Shown here piece after piece: positions 38,016 to 46,994 of a DNA stretch of 64,000 bases (position 1 is its first letter; each line of letters starts with the position of its first letter). The translations under genes were made by a program, and so were the position numbers. Below the pieces are notes generated by a model, which saw only the letters and a program-made list of their open reading frames with translations, was not told the origin of the DNA and made no database searches. This DNA is from Symsagittifera roscoffensis (taxonomy: Eukaryota > Xenacoelomorpha > Acoela > Convolutidae), in contig NC_087064.1 of the NCBI RefSeq assembly GCF_963678635.1, positions 49,895,346-49,959,345 of the forward strand, in the 5' to 3' direction.

Positions 38016-39824
38016 TTAGTCGTCGGGGAAGAAACCGTGGGGGAAGATGTCGTGGATGAGATCTGAAGTTGTTAGTAATTTGGCTAAGATGCGGATGATA
38101 TTTTTAGTTTGAAGCAGTGGCCAAAGCAATTGAAGTGCCTTAATGGTGGTTAGTTCTTCAGTGCCAACTGCAAATTCATAAGGTGTGTTTTGGATTAGAT
38201 TATATAATTTGTGGTTGAATTTAGTGTTATGGATGAATTCTAAAATGGGGATTTCTATAGGTTGTACAAACTCGTGTGGGATGAGGAAGGGTCGGGATTC
38301 TTCTGCGTTGAAGGTCTTGGTGATGGGACAAAAGATATACATTTGGGTTATGGGATCATAATTTCGAAGAATACCATGAAGGTTAGTATCTTTAATGCAA
38401 TATGTGAAGTTAAGAAAGAATGGTGAGGTGTATTTGGAATTGATGAATTGAAAACGATGGTGTGGTTGTCTAGAGGGAGTGTGTAGGTCAAAGTGATTTT
38501 GGATGAAACGATAATAAGTATATGTGTGTGTTTGTTTAGTGCGCAACATAATATCGTGTGAGCAGTGCAAATCTCTTTCATGTGGTGCAAGGAAATGAAA
38601 GGTTAGTGAAAATATTTGGAAGCGTTCTTTAAAACTTTCGTAGGCTTGCGTGTCTGTTAGTGCTTCTGAAATAATGTGGTCAAACTTGCGATCGAAGATA
38701 TTTAGTGTAAATACATATGGTGTTTTAATGAAAAATTTCTCGGTGATTTGTGGGTTAGCGAAGCGATCGTCGTCTAAGAATTGATCTTGGTTAGTTCTGA
38801 TGATGTTATGATCGTAATATTCTAGTGTATATTCATTAGCTCGGGGTGCAGTGTGGGTTTTTAGTGATTTTTTATATCCAATGTAAGTAAATTGTCTAGG
38901 TGTTAGTGTTGTAGTGAGTCGATATAGCATGTCCTTATTTCGTTCTATATCGATATGAGTGTTAGATAAAGGTAAGCAAAGGGGATTTTTAAAATGATAA
39001 TATGAGGTCCAAGGAAGGGTAGGCATTAAAACGTATTCGTCTACAAAGTTACGTGTCTCGTTAGTGTCATGAGGGGTGTTTAAGGTGTATTGTGGAAATG
39101 AGGGTAAGGTGATAGCTAAAAATTCTTTTGTGTTAGTGTGTTGTGGATGGTTGATATATTCACGGACTGTTCCTGGTTTCGCTGGGAAAGGATGGTTGGG
39201 GAACTTCCTTTTAAAAGTGCGGTAAGCTCTATTAGTGCTGAGTGAAGATTCAGTAGTTGTGGATGATGGTGCTAATGATTCAGTATAAATTGAAGAGGGT
39301 GTAGGGGTAGGAGGGTTGGATGAATCTATTGTGGATGAGATTTGGTTTATGGTTGGGGTGTCAAGGTGATAGGGTTGTTGTTGTAGGGTAATGAAATTAT
39401 CTAGTTCTGGGGAGATTCGGGGGGTGTCTGGAGAATGAGATGATTGGTCTGAGTGAAGTGAGGAGTAGGTTGGAGTGACTTGGGAAGCATAAGAGGGTGT
39501 AGAATTGGTTGGGTCAGGGTTATTTGGTAGTATGGGTTGAAAAGGGGGTTGGGAAAAATTTAAGGAATTGGTGTGAAAATTATTTGATGGAGATGGTTCA
39601 GAGTCGGCAAATTCATCGGGGGTTTCAATATTCGGGTTATTGAGTTGTGAGATGGAGTATAAAACTGAGATGTGTGAATTAGTATCGGAATTCATGCCGG
39701 ATGTTACATTACTGGATGGGAAATCGGGTGGCGGAAAAGCAAAAAGTGGTATTATTGGGATTGGAGTGGTGAGGTTGGTTGGGTGGGAATTTGATCGGTG
39801 TAGGGATCCAAGTTGTCGGCTCAT
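38016..39824 (-). CDS. Post-env ORF, 602 aa, unknown function
   Basis: An intact 602-codon gene. Residues 1 to about 215 are low-complexity and rich in Ser, Thr, Pro and Asn. Residues about 215-602 look folded, rich in Tyr, Phe, His and Ile, ending FPHGFFPDD. I see no signal peptide, membrane segment, zinc finger or catalytic motif. Its ATG overlaps the env stop in an ATGA tetranucleotide (39,824-39,821), an arrangement that permits termination-reinitiation, although a spliced mRNA is equally possible. The architecture (disordered Ser/Thr/Pro head, globular tail) parallels the ATG-less ORF on the other side of env. It may be an accessory, tegument-like or regulatory protein, but nothing proves this. 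Confidence 0.8.
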   Translation of the reverse strand: MSRQLGSLHRSNSHPTNLTTPIPIIPLFAFPPPDFPSSNVTSGMNSDTNSHISVLYSISQLNNPNIETPDEFADSEPSPSNNFHTNSLNFSQPPFQPILPNNPDPTNSTPSYASQVTPTYSSLHSDQSSHSPDTPRISPELDNFITLQQQPYHLDTPTINQISSTIDSSNPPTPTPSSIYTESLAPSSTTTESSLSTNRAYRTFKRKFPNHPFPAKPGTVREYINHPQHTNTKEFLAITLPSFPQYTLNTPHDTNETRNFVDEYVLMPTLPWTSYYHFKNPLCLPLSNTHIDIERNKDMLYRLTTTLTPRQFTYIGYKKSLKTHTAPRANEYTLEYYDHNIIRTNQDQFLDDDRFANPQITEKFFIKTPYVFTLNIFDRKFDHIISEALTDTQAYESFKERFQIFSLTFHFLAPHERDLHCSHDIMLRTKQTHTYTYYRFIQNHFDLHTPSRQPHHRFQFINSKYTSPFFLNFTYCIKDTNLHGILRNYDPITQMYIFCPITKTFNAEESRPFLIPHEFVQPIEIPILEFIHNTKFNHKLYNLIQNTPYEFAVGTEELTTIKALQLLWPLLQTKNIIRILAKLLTTSDLIHDIFPHGFFPDD

Positions 39825-42436
39825 CGTGGGCTAAAAAAAATATTATTTTGAGACTGAAAAGCGGTGGTATGGGGTTGTTCTATAATTTGTTCATAAGTAT
39901 TTTCATCTTGTGAGTGGTGTGGCATTATATGTTGGATGGGACTTTGTGATATGGTTGGTCTAAAATTATTATGTGTTATGGCTAAATTTCGAAAATTACG
40001 TGGGACTAGGGATAATGGATGGTTATGTGGTAGGGGTGGTAACTGTGGTGCTGTTGGTGTTGTGTCTGCATTGTTATGTTCTTCGTCGTATGTGTTCTGT
40101 CTTGTTGCTATTTTTGTGTTATATTCTTTTATTTGTGCGTCTAAAAGAATTTTGTTTATAGATGTAGAAAATATTCCAAAAAATCCTGCAAATAGTATGC
40201 GTGCTACACTTGCTTGTCTATTGACTTGTGTGTGTATAGCACATGTGTTATAGATTCCTTTTAAGAGTGAAAAAAGAAATCCAATAAAGTTAAACATTGC
40301 GTATAAAATAGTCAGTTTTTCTAAGATATAGTAGGGCCATCCTAGAAAATCAAGAATTTCATTCTTAAGTGTAACAAAGCTAAAAATATTGATAGGTGAT
40401 ATATCTTGGGGACGGTATTTTTCACCGTTTAGATATATATAATCTTTAATGTCCTTAAAATATCCGCTATAGTCTTGCGTATAGATGTCTGCAAATCCTG
40501 CGGTTTCGGCAAGTTTGCGTAAGTTTTGGTCAATTGATTGTCTTTGTATTGTGTCCATTTGTGTTAATAATTCCTGGAATTGTTGTGTTCTAATGTGATG
40601 TTGAATATCTGATTTTGAGTATATTCCTATTGATTGTAAGTCTATATTTGGGTTTCGAGCGATAGCGCGAATGCTTTCTGGTGAAAATTTTTTGAGTGAT
40701 TGCATTAATGTGGGATATGGGGTGAGAAGGTAATATTTATCTTCATCAGGGTTTAGTTGTACTACGTTGTGGCTATTTTCTGATCCACATGGAACTGCGG
40801 TATCCCAGAAATAGGTTCTTCGTGAAAGTGTGTCAACGAAATGTACTTTATTCTTATAAAAGATAGGGATTCTTTTATAGCATCGTTTATCTTCAAAAAC
40901 GTATAGTGGTGATACTTTTTTAGTACAAGTATAAAACCATAAGATGTTTCCTTCATAGTCTAAAAAATTTGATATATTTCCTGATAGTAAATATCCTGCG
41001 TAGGGTATTTTTAATACTGCTAGTGCAAGTGATTGTAATATTTGTGTTCTTTCTAATTCGCATAGTTGGTGTAATGTTTCTAATTCGGAGAGTGACTTTT
41101 CTTGAAAAATTCGGCTAATCGTGTAGTCTAGTTTCATATCTAAGTGAATATCATAGTGGATATTACCAAAATATGTACTATTCATTAGTGATAGTTCTTG
41201 TAAAAGTGTGCTTTGATCGTCTTGGGGCTTTAAATGTCCACCAGGTTGACCTGTATTCTTTTGAAAGTTAACTGGTATATATGATGTTCCTTCGTTTAGG
41301 GGATGACTTGTGGCGTATGGGTCGACTTTTATTTTTCCAGTGGTCATGTCGAATCCATTTTCGTATTCAACTAATATTTCAGAGTATTGTGTTTTGTGAA
41401 GTGGGTTTCTGTATTTACATGCAAGTTCTGTTTCTTGACATATTTGAAAACGTGTTAATTTATTTTCTATATTATGAATGTTTCGAAAATTAGAACTTAT
41501 TTTTCGTAATGGATTTACTTGTTCATATGGTATTGATTGTATAAAATATTTTTCGTGATATTCTATCATACGAGCGTGTATTTTTGCTACTTGAAATGTT
41601 GTACATGTGTCTTCGGGGAACCAAACAATTGTTGCTTGTGTTCTGGTTGTAGGGTCGCAATAACGTTGGTCGTTTTTACAAGGTAATCTAATTCCTTGAT
41701 AAATCATTGTGTTGTCTGATAAATCTCGTGTGAGTTGTATTTTTTCGAGTTGTATTTTCCAATCGAAAAACATTATTTCTTGGTATCCTTTATTTTTTGT
41801 GTCTGCTTTGCAGTTTGATGGGTCATTTATACCAATGTGTGGTATCCAGTGTTTATCGTGCATGTCATAGGTTAATCGTCCGTGTGCGCCGTTGTATGGG
41901 TATTTTTCATCTAATTTTATATGTCCTTGATATCTTTCAAGTTCTGCTTGATGTACAGAATCTGAAAAAACTTGGAAATATACTAAATTTCTATCTGTGT
42001 TTTTATTTTTTGTGATGTTTAGTCGGAGTAACTCGTTTTTACAATCTTCGGGATTGAGATGTAAAAGTCGTTCTATATTACTCTGGTAGAATGATTCATG
42101 GTCAAGTCGATTTTTATTTCCGTTTGAGACTTGTGAACAATGTACTTTCTTTTCAGAAAATTTTGCTGTGAATTTATATCCTATAACTGTAGTTGCTCGG
42201 GCTTTTGAATAAAGTGTTGCTATTACATTTGTAGTTTCTATGGCTTGGGGTTCTGTTTCGCACTGTGATACTTGATTTATTGCATACTTGTGTAGTGTTT
42301 TTTGTTCGTTTTCTTCACAATCGTAATGTGTTACTAATAAATCTTGGGGTCCTGTGCGGGGAGAAGGGTTTATGTTTTGATTTGAGATTACTAGAAAAAG
42401 GAGTTGGAGAAAAATTAATAATTTTAGAATATACAT
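39821..42436 (-). CDS. env: Env-like type I membrane glycoprotein, 871 aa
   Basis: Intact. It starts with a clear signal peptide (MYILKLLIFLQLLFLVIS), followed by an ectodomain of about 680 residues with many paired Cys and N-glycosylation sites. A hydrophobic segment lies at about 704-729, a second (SVARILFAGFFGIFSTS) at about 743-760, and a cytoplasmic tail of about 110 residues is rich in Pro, His, Asn and Gln. I see no furin-type RxxR site followed by a Gly-rich fusion peptide, so it does not look like the baculovirus-F-type Env of Drosophila errantiviruses. The early YDC...QC spacing and late double hydrophobic region recall class III (gB-like) glycoproteins of chuviruses, which other LTR elements have captured; this is an impression, not a match. 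It overlaps the upstream ORF by 13 nt. Confidence 0.8.
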   Translation of the reverse strand: MYILKLLIFLQLLFLVISNQNINPSPRTGPQDLLVTHYDCEENEQKTLHKYAINQVSQCETEPQAIETTNVIATLYSKARATTVIGYKFTAKFSEKKVHCSQVSNGNKNRLDHESFYQSNIERLLHLNPEDCKNELLRLNITKNKNTDRNLVYFQVFSDSVHQAELERYQGHIKLDEKYPYNGAHGRLTYDMHDKHWIPHIGINDPSNCKADTKNKGYQEIMFFDWKIQLEKIQLTRDLSDNTMIYQGIRLPCKNDQRYCDPTTRTQATIVWFPEDTCTTFQVAKIHARMIEYHEKYFIQSIPYEQVNPLRKISSNFRNIHNIENKLTRFQICQETELACKYRNPLHKTQYSEILVEYENGFDMTTGKIKVDPYATSHPLNEGTSYIPVNFQKNTGQPGGHLKPQDDQSTLLQELSLMNSTYFGNIHYDIHLDMKLDYTISRIFQEKSLSELETLHQLCELERTQILQSLALAVLKIPYAGYLLSGNISNFLDYEGNILWFYTCTKKVSPLYVFEDKRCYKRIPIFYKNKVHFVDTLSRRTYFWDTAVPCGSENSHNVVQLNPDEDKYYLLTPYPTLMQSLKKFSPESIRAIARNPNIDLQSIGIYSKSDIQHHIRTQQFQELLTQMDTIQRQSIDQNLRKLAETAGFADIYTQDYSGYFKDIKDYIYLNGEKYRPQDISPINIFSFVTLKNEILDFLGWPYYILEKLTILYAMFNFIGFLFSLLKGIYNTCAIHTQVNRQASVARILFAGFFGIFSTSINKILLDAQIKEYNTKIATRQNTYDEEHNNADTTPTAPQLPPLPHNHPLSLVPRNFRNLAITHNNFRPTISQSPIQHIMPHHSQDENTYEQIIEQPHTTAFQSQNNIFFSPR

Positions 42437-43554
42437 GTGTATGATAATCCTGAGTATGGGTTATAAAATGTGATGTAACCAATTGTCTTTTTGGTATATC
42501 TGTCGTATTTATATATTACTTCAGTGGTTATAAATGGTGGTGGTAGTGATTGGGCTGTTATGTTTGGTGGGTTTAATGGGTAGGGATGTTGAGTAATGTT
42601 GTTTAATTTAACTGTGATTTCAAACTTTAATTGTAAACTGTTTTGTTGGAGTATTTGGATATTGTGATCACGGATATCGTCGTGAATGTCTTGTCGGTAT
42701 TGTAATCTATTAAGTGCCCAGTTGTGAAGGCGATTACTTTCTAGATGTTGTCCAAATAATGGTGGAGGGGCTGTAAATGTATTCCAATCTAGTCTTAAAG
42801 GGATATTTGTTGATGATTGTTCTCGATATCTGGCGTCGAGATTATTTGGAAAATTTAAGTTAAAAGGTGTTGGTGAAATCTGGCTTATTGATGGTGTTGA
42901 TGGTAGTGATAATGTTTCTGGTAGTGATGAGGATGTTGTATCCGTAGAAATATCTATTGGATCATTGACTAAATTTAATTCACCTTGTGTAAATGAATGT
43001 GTTGTCCAATATGGTAGTCGTGATGCCTGGTTTGGGGGGTTAAAGGGATTTTCACGTATTTGTTCAGATGTTGGTGTTGAACCTAAGTAATCTGATGGTA
43101 GGCTTGAGGTGCTACGTTGTGAAAGAAGCGTAGGGGTTTCTGGTAATGTACCAATGGGGTTTTCTGGAGTGTTTTGTGATGGGGATTGAGGTATGTCAAA
43201 ATGAACTCGGGGAGTTTGAAAATTTCTGTTTCGTCGAGGATGTATAATTTGTCTATTTATTTCGACTGTATTTTGGTTTTGACTAGGATTTCTTATTCTA
43301 CTTAATTCTTGTGGTAGTGTTGGGTATAAGTTATATGTTGGTTCGCTTAGAGGTGCTTGTCGTTGAACTGGTTCTAGTGGTTCTGATAAACGAGCGTGTC
43401 GTTCTTCAAAAGTGTATGGGTTATCTTGAAAGGAAATTCGTGTAGATGTTTGAGGATTATGGGTAGTTGAAGGTGTTGTTGGGTTATCTTGGGATGATGT
43501 CGGTGAAGACTGACTTTGTGACTTTTGGGTAGCAATTTTTGATAGCTTTTTGGT
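42424..43554 (-). CDS. ATG-less 376-codon ORF between pol and env
   Basis: The minus-strand frame is open from just after a TAG (43,557-43,555) to a TAA at 42,426-42,424: 376 codons without a single ATG. The first part, about 240 residues, is rich in Ser, Thr, Pro, Gln and Asn. The last part is globular-looking, with DWNTFTAPPPLFGQHLESNR and, near the end, YITFYNPYSGLSYTCIF. Such a long open frame in AT-rich DNA implies selection. The first codon lies exactly after an AG (GAATAG|ACC), so it may be a 3' exon joined to an upstream start; non-AUG initiation is the alternative. It overlaps the env start in another frame. The family is unknown. Confidence 0.75.
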   Translation of the reverse strand, partial: TKKLSKIATQKSQSQSSPTSSQDNPTTPSTTHNPQTSTRISFQDNPYTFEERHARLSEPLEPVQRQAPLSEPTYNLYPTLPQELSRIRNPSQNQNTVEINRQIIHPRRNRNFQTPRVHFDIPQSPSQNTPENPIGTLPETPTLLSQRSTSSLPSDYLGSTPTSEQIRENPFNPPNQASRLPYWTTHSFTQGELNLVNDPIDISTDTTSSSLPETLSLPSTPSISQISPTPFNLNFPNNLDARYREQSSTNIPLRLDWNTFTAPPPLFGQHLESNRLHNWALNRLQYRQDIHDDIRDHNIQILQQNSLQLKFEITVKLNNITQHPYPLNPPNITAQSLPPPFITTEVIYKYDRYTKKTIGYITFYNPYSGLSYTCIF

Positions 43555-43574
43555 CTATTCTTTTAGTGAAATTG

Positions 43575-43751
43575 TTAATGTTTATTATAATATTCTTCTA
43601 AGAAAAGAATTAGGAGGATTGTTGCTAGAGCGAATGTGATGATTGCTTTCTTTATACATTTGCATATGGTCAAAATGAGGGATGATAGAAATGTTATGAA
43701 AATTACAAATAGTAGAAAAATATCAGTTCTACTGAAAATAGTTCGTATCAT
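43575..43751 (-). CDS. 58-aa two-helix hydrophobic mini-ORF
   Basis: ATG at 43,751, TAA at 43,577-43,575. Residues about 11-30 (IFLLFVIFITFLSSLILTIC) form one hydrophobic helix. A short Cys/Lys turn follows, then a second helix at about 36-51, and an acidic, Tyr-containing tail (LEEYYNKH). The layout resembles a hairpin membrane peptide such as a viroporin-like accessory protein. It lies between pol and the ATG-less ORF, in the position of a small gene of the post-pol cassette. Its shortness leaves a real chance of coincidence. Confidence 0.45.
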   Translation of the reverse strand: MIRTIFSRTDIFLLFVIFITFLSSLILTICKCIKKAIITFALATILLILFLEEYYNKH

Positions 43752-43787
43752 TTAGACAAGTTTTATAAATCGTACCTGTGGATATAA

Positions 43788-43979
43788 TCAAGGGTTTTTG
43801 AAAATTGGAGAAATAGTTCGAATATAGTGTAGAAAATTAAAAAAAATATTACAAAAAATGATTAAGAGTATTAGAAAAGATTCAAGGATATCAAAAAGAA
43901 ATATTATGAAAGTTTCAAGTATCGTAAAAAATTGTTTGAGGTTTGTGATAATTTTAGTGACTGTTTGATAGAAGAGCAT
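43788..43979 (-). CDS. 63-aa hydrophobic ORF, doubtful
   Basis: ATG-started ORF of Phe/Ile/Leu-rich composition (LILLIIFCNIFFNFLHY) just upstream of the 58-aa mini-ORF. AT-rich DNA readily yields such sequences, so this may be chance. The company of a second hydrophobic ORF makes it worth recording. Confidence 0.25.
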   Translation of the reverse strand: MLFYQTVTKIITNLKQFFTILETFIIFLFDILESFLILLIIFCNIFFNFLHYIRTISPIFKNP

Positions 43980-44572
43980 TTAAGAAATGGCTTCGTGATT
44001 GAATATTTTTTGTTGTTTGGGCCAATTTTCAAGTGTGGTCGGATTATTTATTAGTTTTTTGACAAGTGGGTTGAGTTTTGTAAAAAATTGTTGGGGGCAA
44101 TTTTTATGGTGATCGGCAGGTCTTCTTTGTCTTTATTTTCATTTGTCAAATGATCTGGGGTATTTTTGAGATTTTTATACTTTAGGCTAAATAAAATGGT
44201 CGTTCTTTTACTTTAGGCTAATTTAACATATTTGTTTGGGGGATATTTCAGGTCTGAGTTGGGGAAATATTGTTGATCTTTGGTTTATTAGATAAGGGAG
44301 GGTTATGATATTATGGTGATATTTATTTTAGTTGTCAAGTTGGAGTGGTTTGCTTATTTTTGACCTGGAGGTCGTAGAGTTATAGTTATAGATATGCCTG
44401 GAGTTTAATATTTTTCGTCTAGTTGGTTTGTGTTAAAGTTATAGAAGGTGACGGATTGGATGAATCCTATTGGCTAATTTTGAACTAGAATCGCTGCGTG
44501 TTTGTCAGCATGTTATCTTGAAAATTGAAAGTGTAAAATGTTTCAGAGGTGCAAAGATTATTAAATGTAGAA
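43980..44572 (-). other. Non-coding spacer downstream of integrase
   Basis: About 590 bp inside the element without an open frame that I would call. It could contain splice acceptors for the post-pol genes. Confidence 0.45.
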
Positions 44573-46357
44573 TTAAGGTTGTTTTTGAAATTCAACTTTC
44601 TTTAATATTTTAGATTGTGGGATGAATACTTTATAATTTTTACGTGGTTGATTTCTAAGTCGTGAAGACTCTCTATGTTCTGATTTGTCGATTTGTTCTT
44701 GGGGTATTATTTGTTCTGTCATTTTTCTATTTTTTCTTTCTTTTTGAGATGTATTTTGATCGAGATTTTTTGTATTGTTTTTTGTGGTGTTTGATTTTGT
44801 ATTTTGATTTCCGAGGTGAATATCATTTTGTTCCTTTGTTATGTTGTCCGTATGTGGGTCATTTTGAATAACTTTTAAACCTGTAAAAGAATATAATTGA
44901 GTTAGTTCGCGGAGTGCGTATTCTTTTGGATAATAAGGTAATAGGTTATTTCGGTGTTGAACGATTTCTTTTTTATCTGAGTCGGTGATTTTATATGTGA
45001 CATCAGTGGGTTTTGCAATTATTTGGTATGGTCCTTTACGAAAGGGTTGTAACTTTTTTGAAATTCCTTTTTGAGTATTAAAATTGGGTATTAAAACAAA
45101 TGTTCCAATTTTTAAATCGGAGGCTGGTGTAAAGCGTGAATTTATTTGTTCATTAATATTTTGCCTTTGTAACAACTTTTTTGTTACTTTTTGGTAAATT
45201 TCATTGTGTTTTTTATCTCTGTTTAAAATCCATTCGGTGTGTGTACCGGAGGCTAATTTAAGAATTTGTGGGTGATGAAAATGATCTTCATCGTGTGTAT
45301 GTAATGGTAGGTTATAACAAATTGAGTCTTTATTTGGTTGACAATAACCTTGTGCGTTTTTATGAGAGTTTGCTGTAAACATTATTGGTTTGCGTGGCTT
45401 TTGGTTAAAAACCATTTCATATGGTGACATTCCTAGAGTTGTCGTAATTTGTGAATTATATGCTAAGGGAAATAATTTTACATCTGCTGACCATTCGGTG
45501 TATCTTGTATCATTTCCATTGATGATACATATGAGATATTCTTGTAATGAACGGTTCATACCTTCGACTAAGCCGTTTGTCCAAGGTGCGTGAGATGTAC
45601 GTGGTTTGTGTTTAATGTTATATAAATGACATAGTGTGATGATTTCATTATTTATGAATTCTGTACCGTTGTCTGTAACTAAAATTTCTGGTAGTCCGAA
45701 TTTTGCTATCCAGTGTTCATAGAGTGTTGTGTAAGCGTAATAAGCGTTACAATGTGGTACTGGGTTAAGTGCTACATAATGTGTAAATGCGTCAACAATT
45801 ACCATAATGTAGGAGTTTCCTTCGGATGAGGGTGAAATTGGTCCTTTGGTATCAAATGAGATACGATGATTAAAGTACAAACTTTGTCCTTTAAAATCTT
45901 GTTTTTGTGCTATTTGTTTTTGATTTGGGTAAGGTTTATTTAGTTGACATACTATACAGTCATTGCATAGTACTTTTATCCAAATTGGTGCATTTGGGAA
46001 ATAAAAGTTTTGTACAAAATTTGAATATGTTTTTTCTGATCCAGAGTGTCCTTTAATATTTTGTGTATGTGAAATATTAAAAGCTATAAGAATCATACTT
46101 AAAGGGAGACAGGGAACTGTAGATTCATTTAGTTTGTATTCTAGAAGGTCTGTGTTTTCGTTAATTGTTGTATTATTGAATTTTCGAAAATATCGGAGGA
46201 GTGTTTTGTTTCCTAGAATAGTTGAATCTGCTTTGATAGGTTTAGTTTTATATTTGTGCCATGATTTCAGTTGTCGAATTACTGGGTCAAGGTTTTGATA
46301 TTGTTTCAGTGTTGAAATTGTAATTGTTTCTGTTGGGGGGGAGAAAAATGTTTTCAA
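44573..46357 (-). CDS. pol: Integrase, 594 codons
   Basis: Inserts retroelement cDNA into host DNA. The N-terminal zinc-binding HHCC is at H97, H104, C134 and C137. The DDE core is complete: D169 (SFDTKGP), D229 (VTDNGTEF) and E265 (NGLVEGMNRS), with 35 residues between the last two as the family requires. A GPY/F-like C-terminal module follows (FRKGPYQII). The tail is long and charged, without a visible chromodomain. The start overlaps the RNase H frame by about 70 nt and is shifted relative to it at a run of seven C (CTCCCCCCCAAC, about 46,338). So the ATG at 46,357 is probably an artefact of the shift, and integrase was once part of one Pol polyprotein. Confidence 0.93.
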   Translation of the reverse strand: MKTFFSPPTETITISTLKQYQNLDPVIRQLKSWHKYKTKPIKADSTILGNKTLLRYFRKFNNTTINENTDLLEYKLNESTVPCLPLSMILIAFNISHTQNIKGHSGSEKTYSNFVQNFYFPNAPIWIKVLCNDCIVCQLNKPYPNQKQIAQKQDFKGQSLYFNHRISFDTKGPISPSSEGNSYIMVIVDAFTHYVALNPVPHCNAYYAYTTLYEHWIAKFGLPEILVTDNGTEFINNEIITLCHLYNIKHKPRTSHAPWTNGLVEGMNRSLQEYLICIINGNDTRYTEWSADVKLFPLAYNSQITTTLGMSPYEMVFNQKPRKPIMFTANSHKNAQGYCQPNKDSICYNLPLHTHDEDHFHHPQILKLASGTHTEWILNRDKKHNEIYQKVTKKLLQRQNINEQINSRFTPASDLKIGTFVLIPNFNTQKGISKKLQPFRKGPYQIIAKPTDVTYKITDSDKKEIVQHRNNLLPYYPKEYALRELTQLYSFTGLKVIQNDPHTDNITKEQNDIHLGNQNTKSNTTKNNTKNLDQNTSQKERKNRKMTEQIIPQEQIDKSEHRESSRLRNQPRKNYKVFIPQSKILKKVEFQKQP

Positions 46358-46994
46358 TTTCTAATTTAGATAAGGGTATTGTGTCAAGTGGGTCATGGAG
46401 GTCAAAAACTTGATTTATTGTGTATTTTGAATCGTTTGTTTGTGGTCCTGATAAGTTTATTTTATCAGTTAAATTTTCTTTTTCAATTAGTGGAAAATGG
46501 TCTTTTTTAGGCGGGTGTTGTTTTATTCTTTTTTGTTGGGTGTTATTTTTTATCCATTGTGAATATGGGATTGGTTTAAAAGTTGATGTTCCAAGTAGAT
46601 CAACTTCATAGTGATTATTTTGACAATCTAAATAAAGTGGGAAATGTTGTAAAATATTTATTTGTGATTGTTCAACGTCAGTATTTACTGCATATTTGCA
46701 TTCCAATCGGGGTGATGTTTCATTTTCTGCAAGGTAGAATTTTATGTTTTTGGGTATTTCGACTGTGGTTTTACGTGTAAGTAATTCAGGTGGCGTATTT
46801 CGACTTAAGGTGTCTGGTAATGCAAGATTTTTTCCTGCGGTCCAAACTATATGTAAGTTTGGGAATTTCATTAAAATGAGTTGAAATCTATAAACTCGGT
46901 GGTTTGGATTAGACTTTTGTGTAAAAAGAAAGATGATTGGTTTATGGTCTGTGAATAGAACTGTGGGATGTTTTGATCCAAGTATCAGAAATTC
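46287..46994 (-). pseudogene. pol: Pol segment: RNase H remainder and linker, cut off by stop
   Basis: It continues the same frame as the RT ORF after a TAG at 46,997-46,995. It carries the later RNase H motifs (TDHKPIIFLF, then NLHIVWTAGKNLALPDTLSR) and a hydrophilic linker toward integrase. The 194-codon ATG ORF at 46,871 is an internal start within it. It ends where the frame shifts at the C7 run. Without readthrough this part would not be made with RT. Confidence 0.85.
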
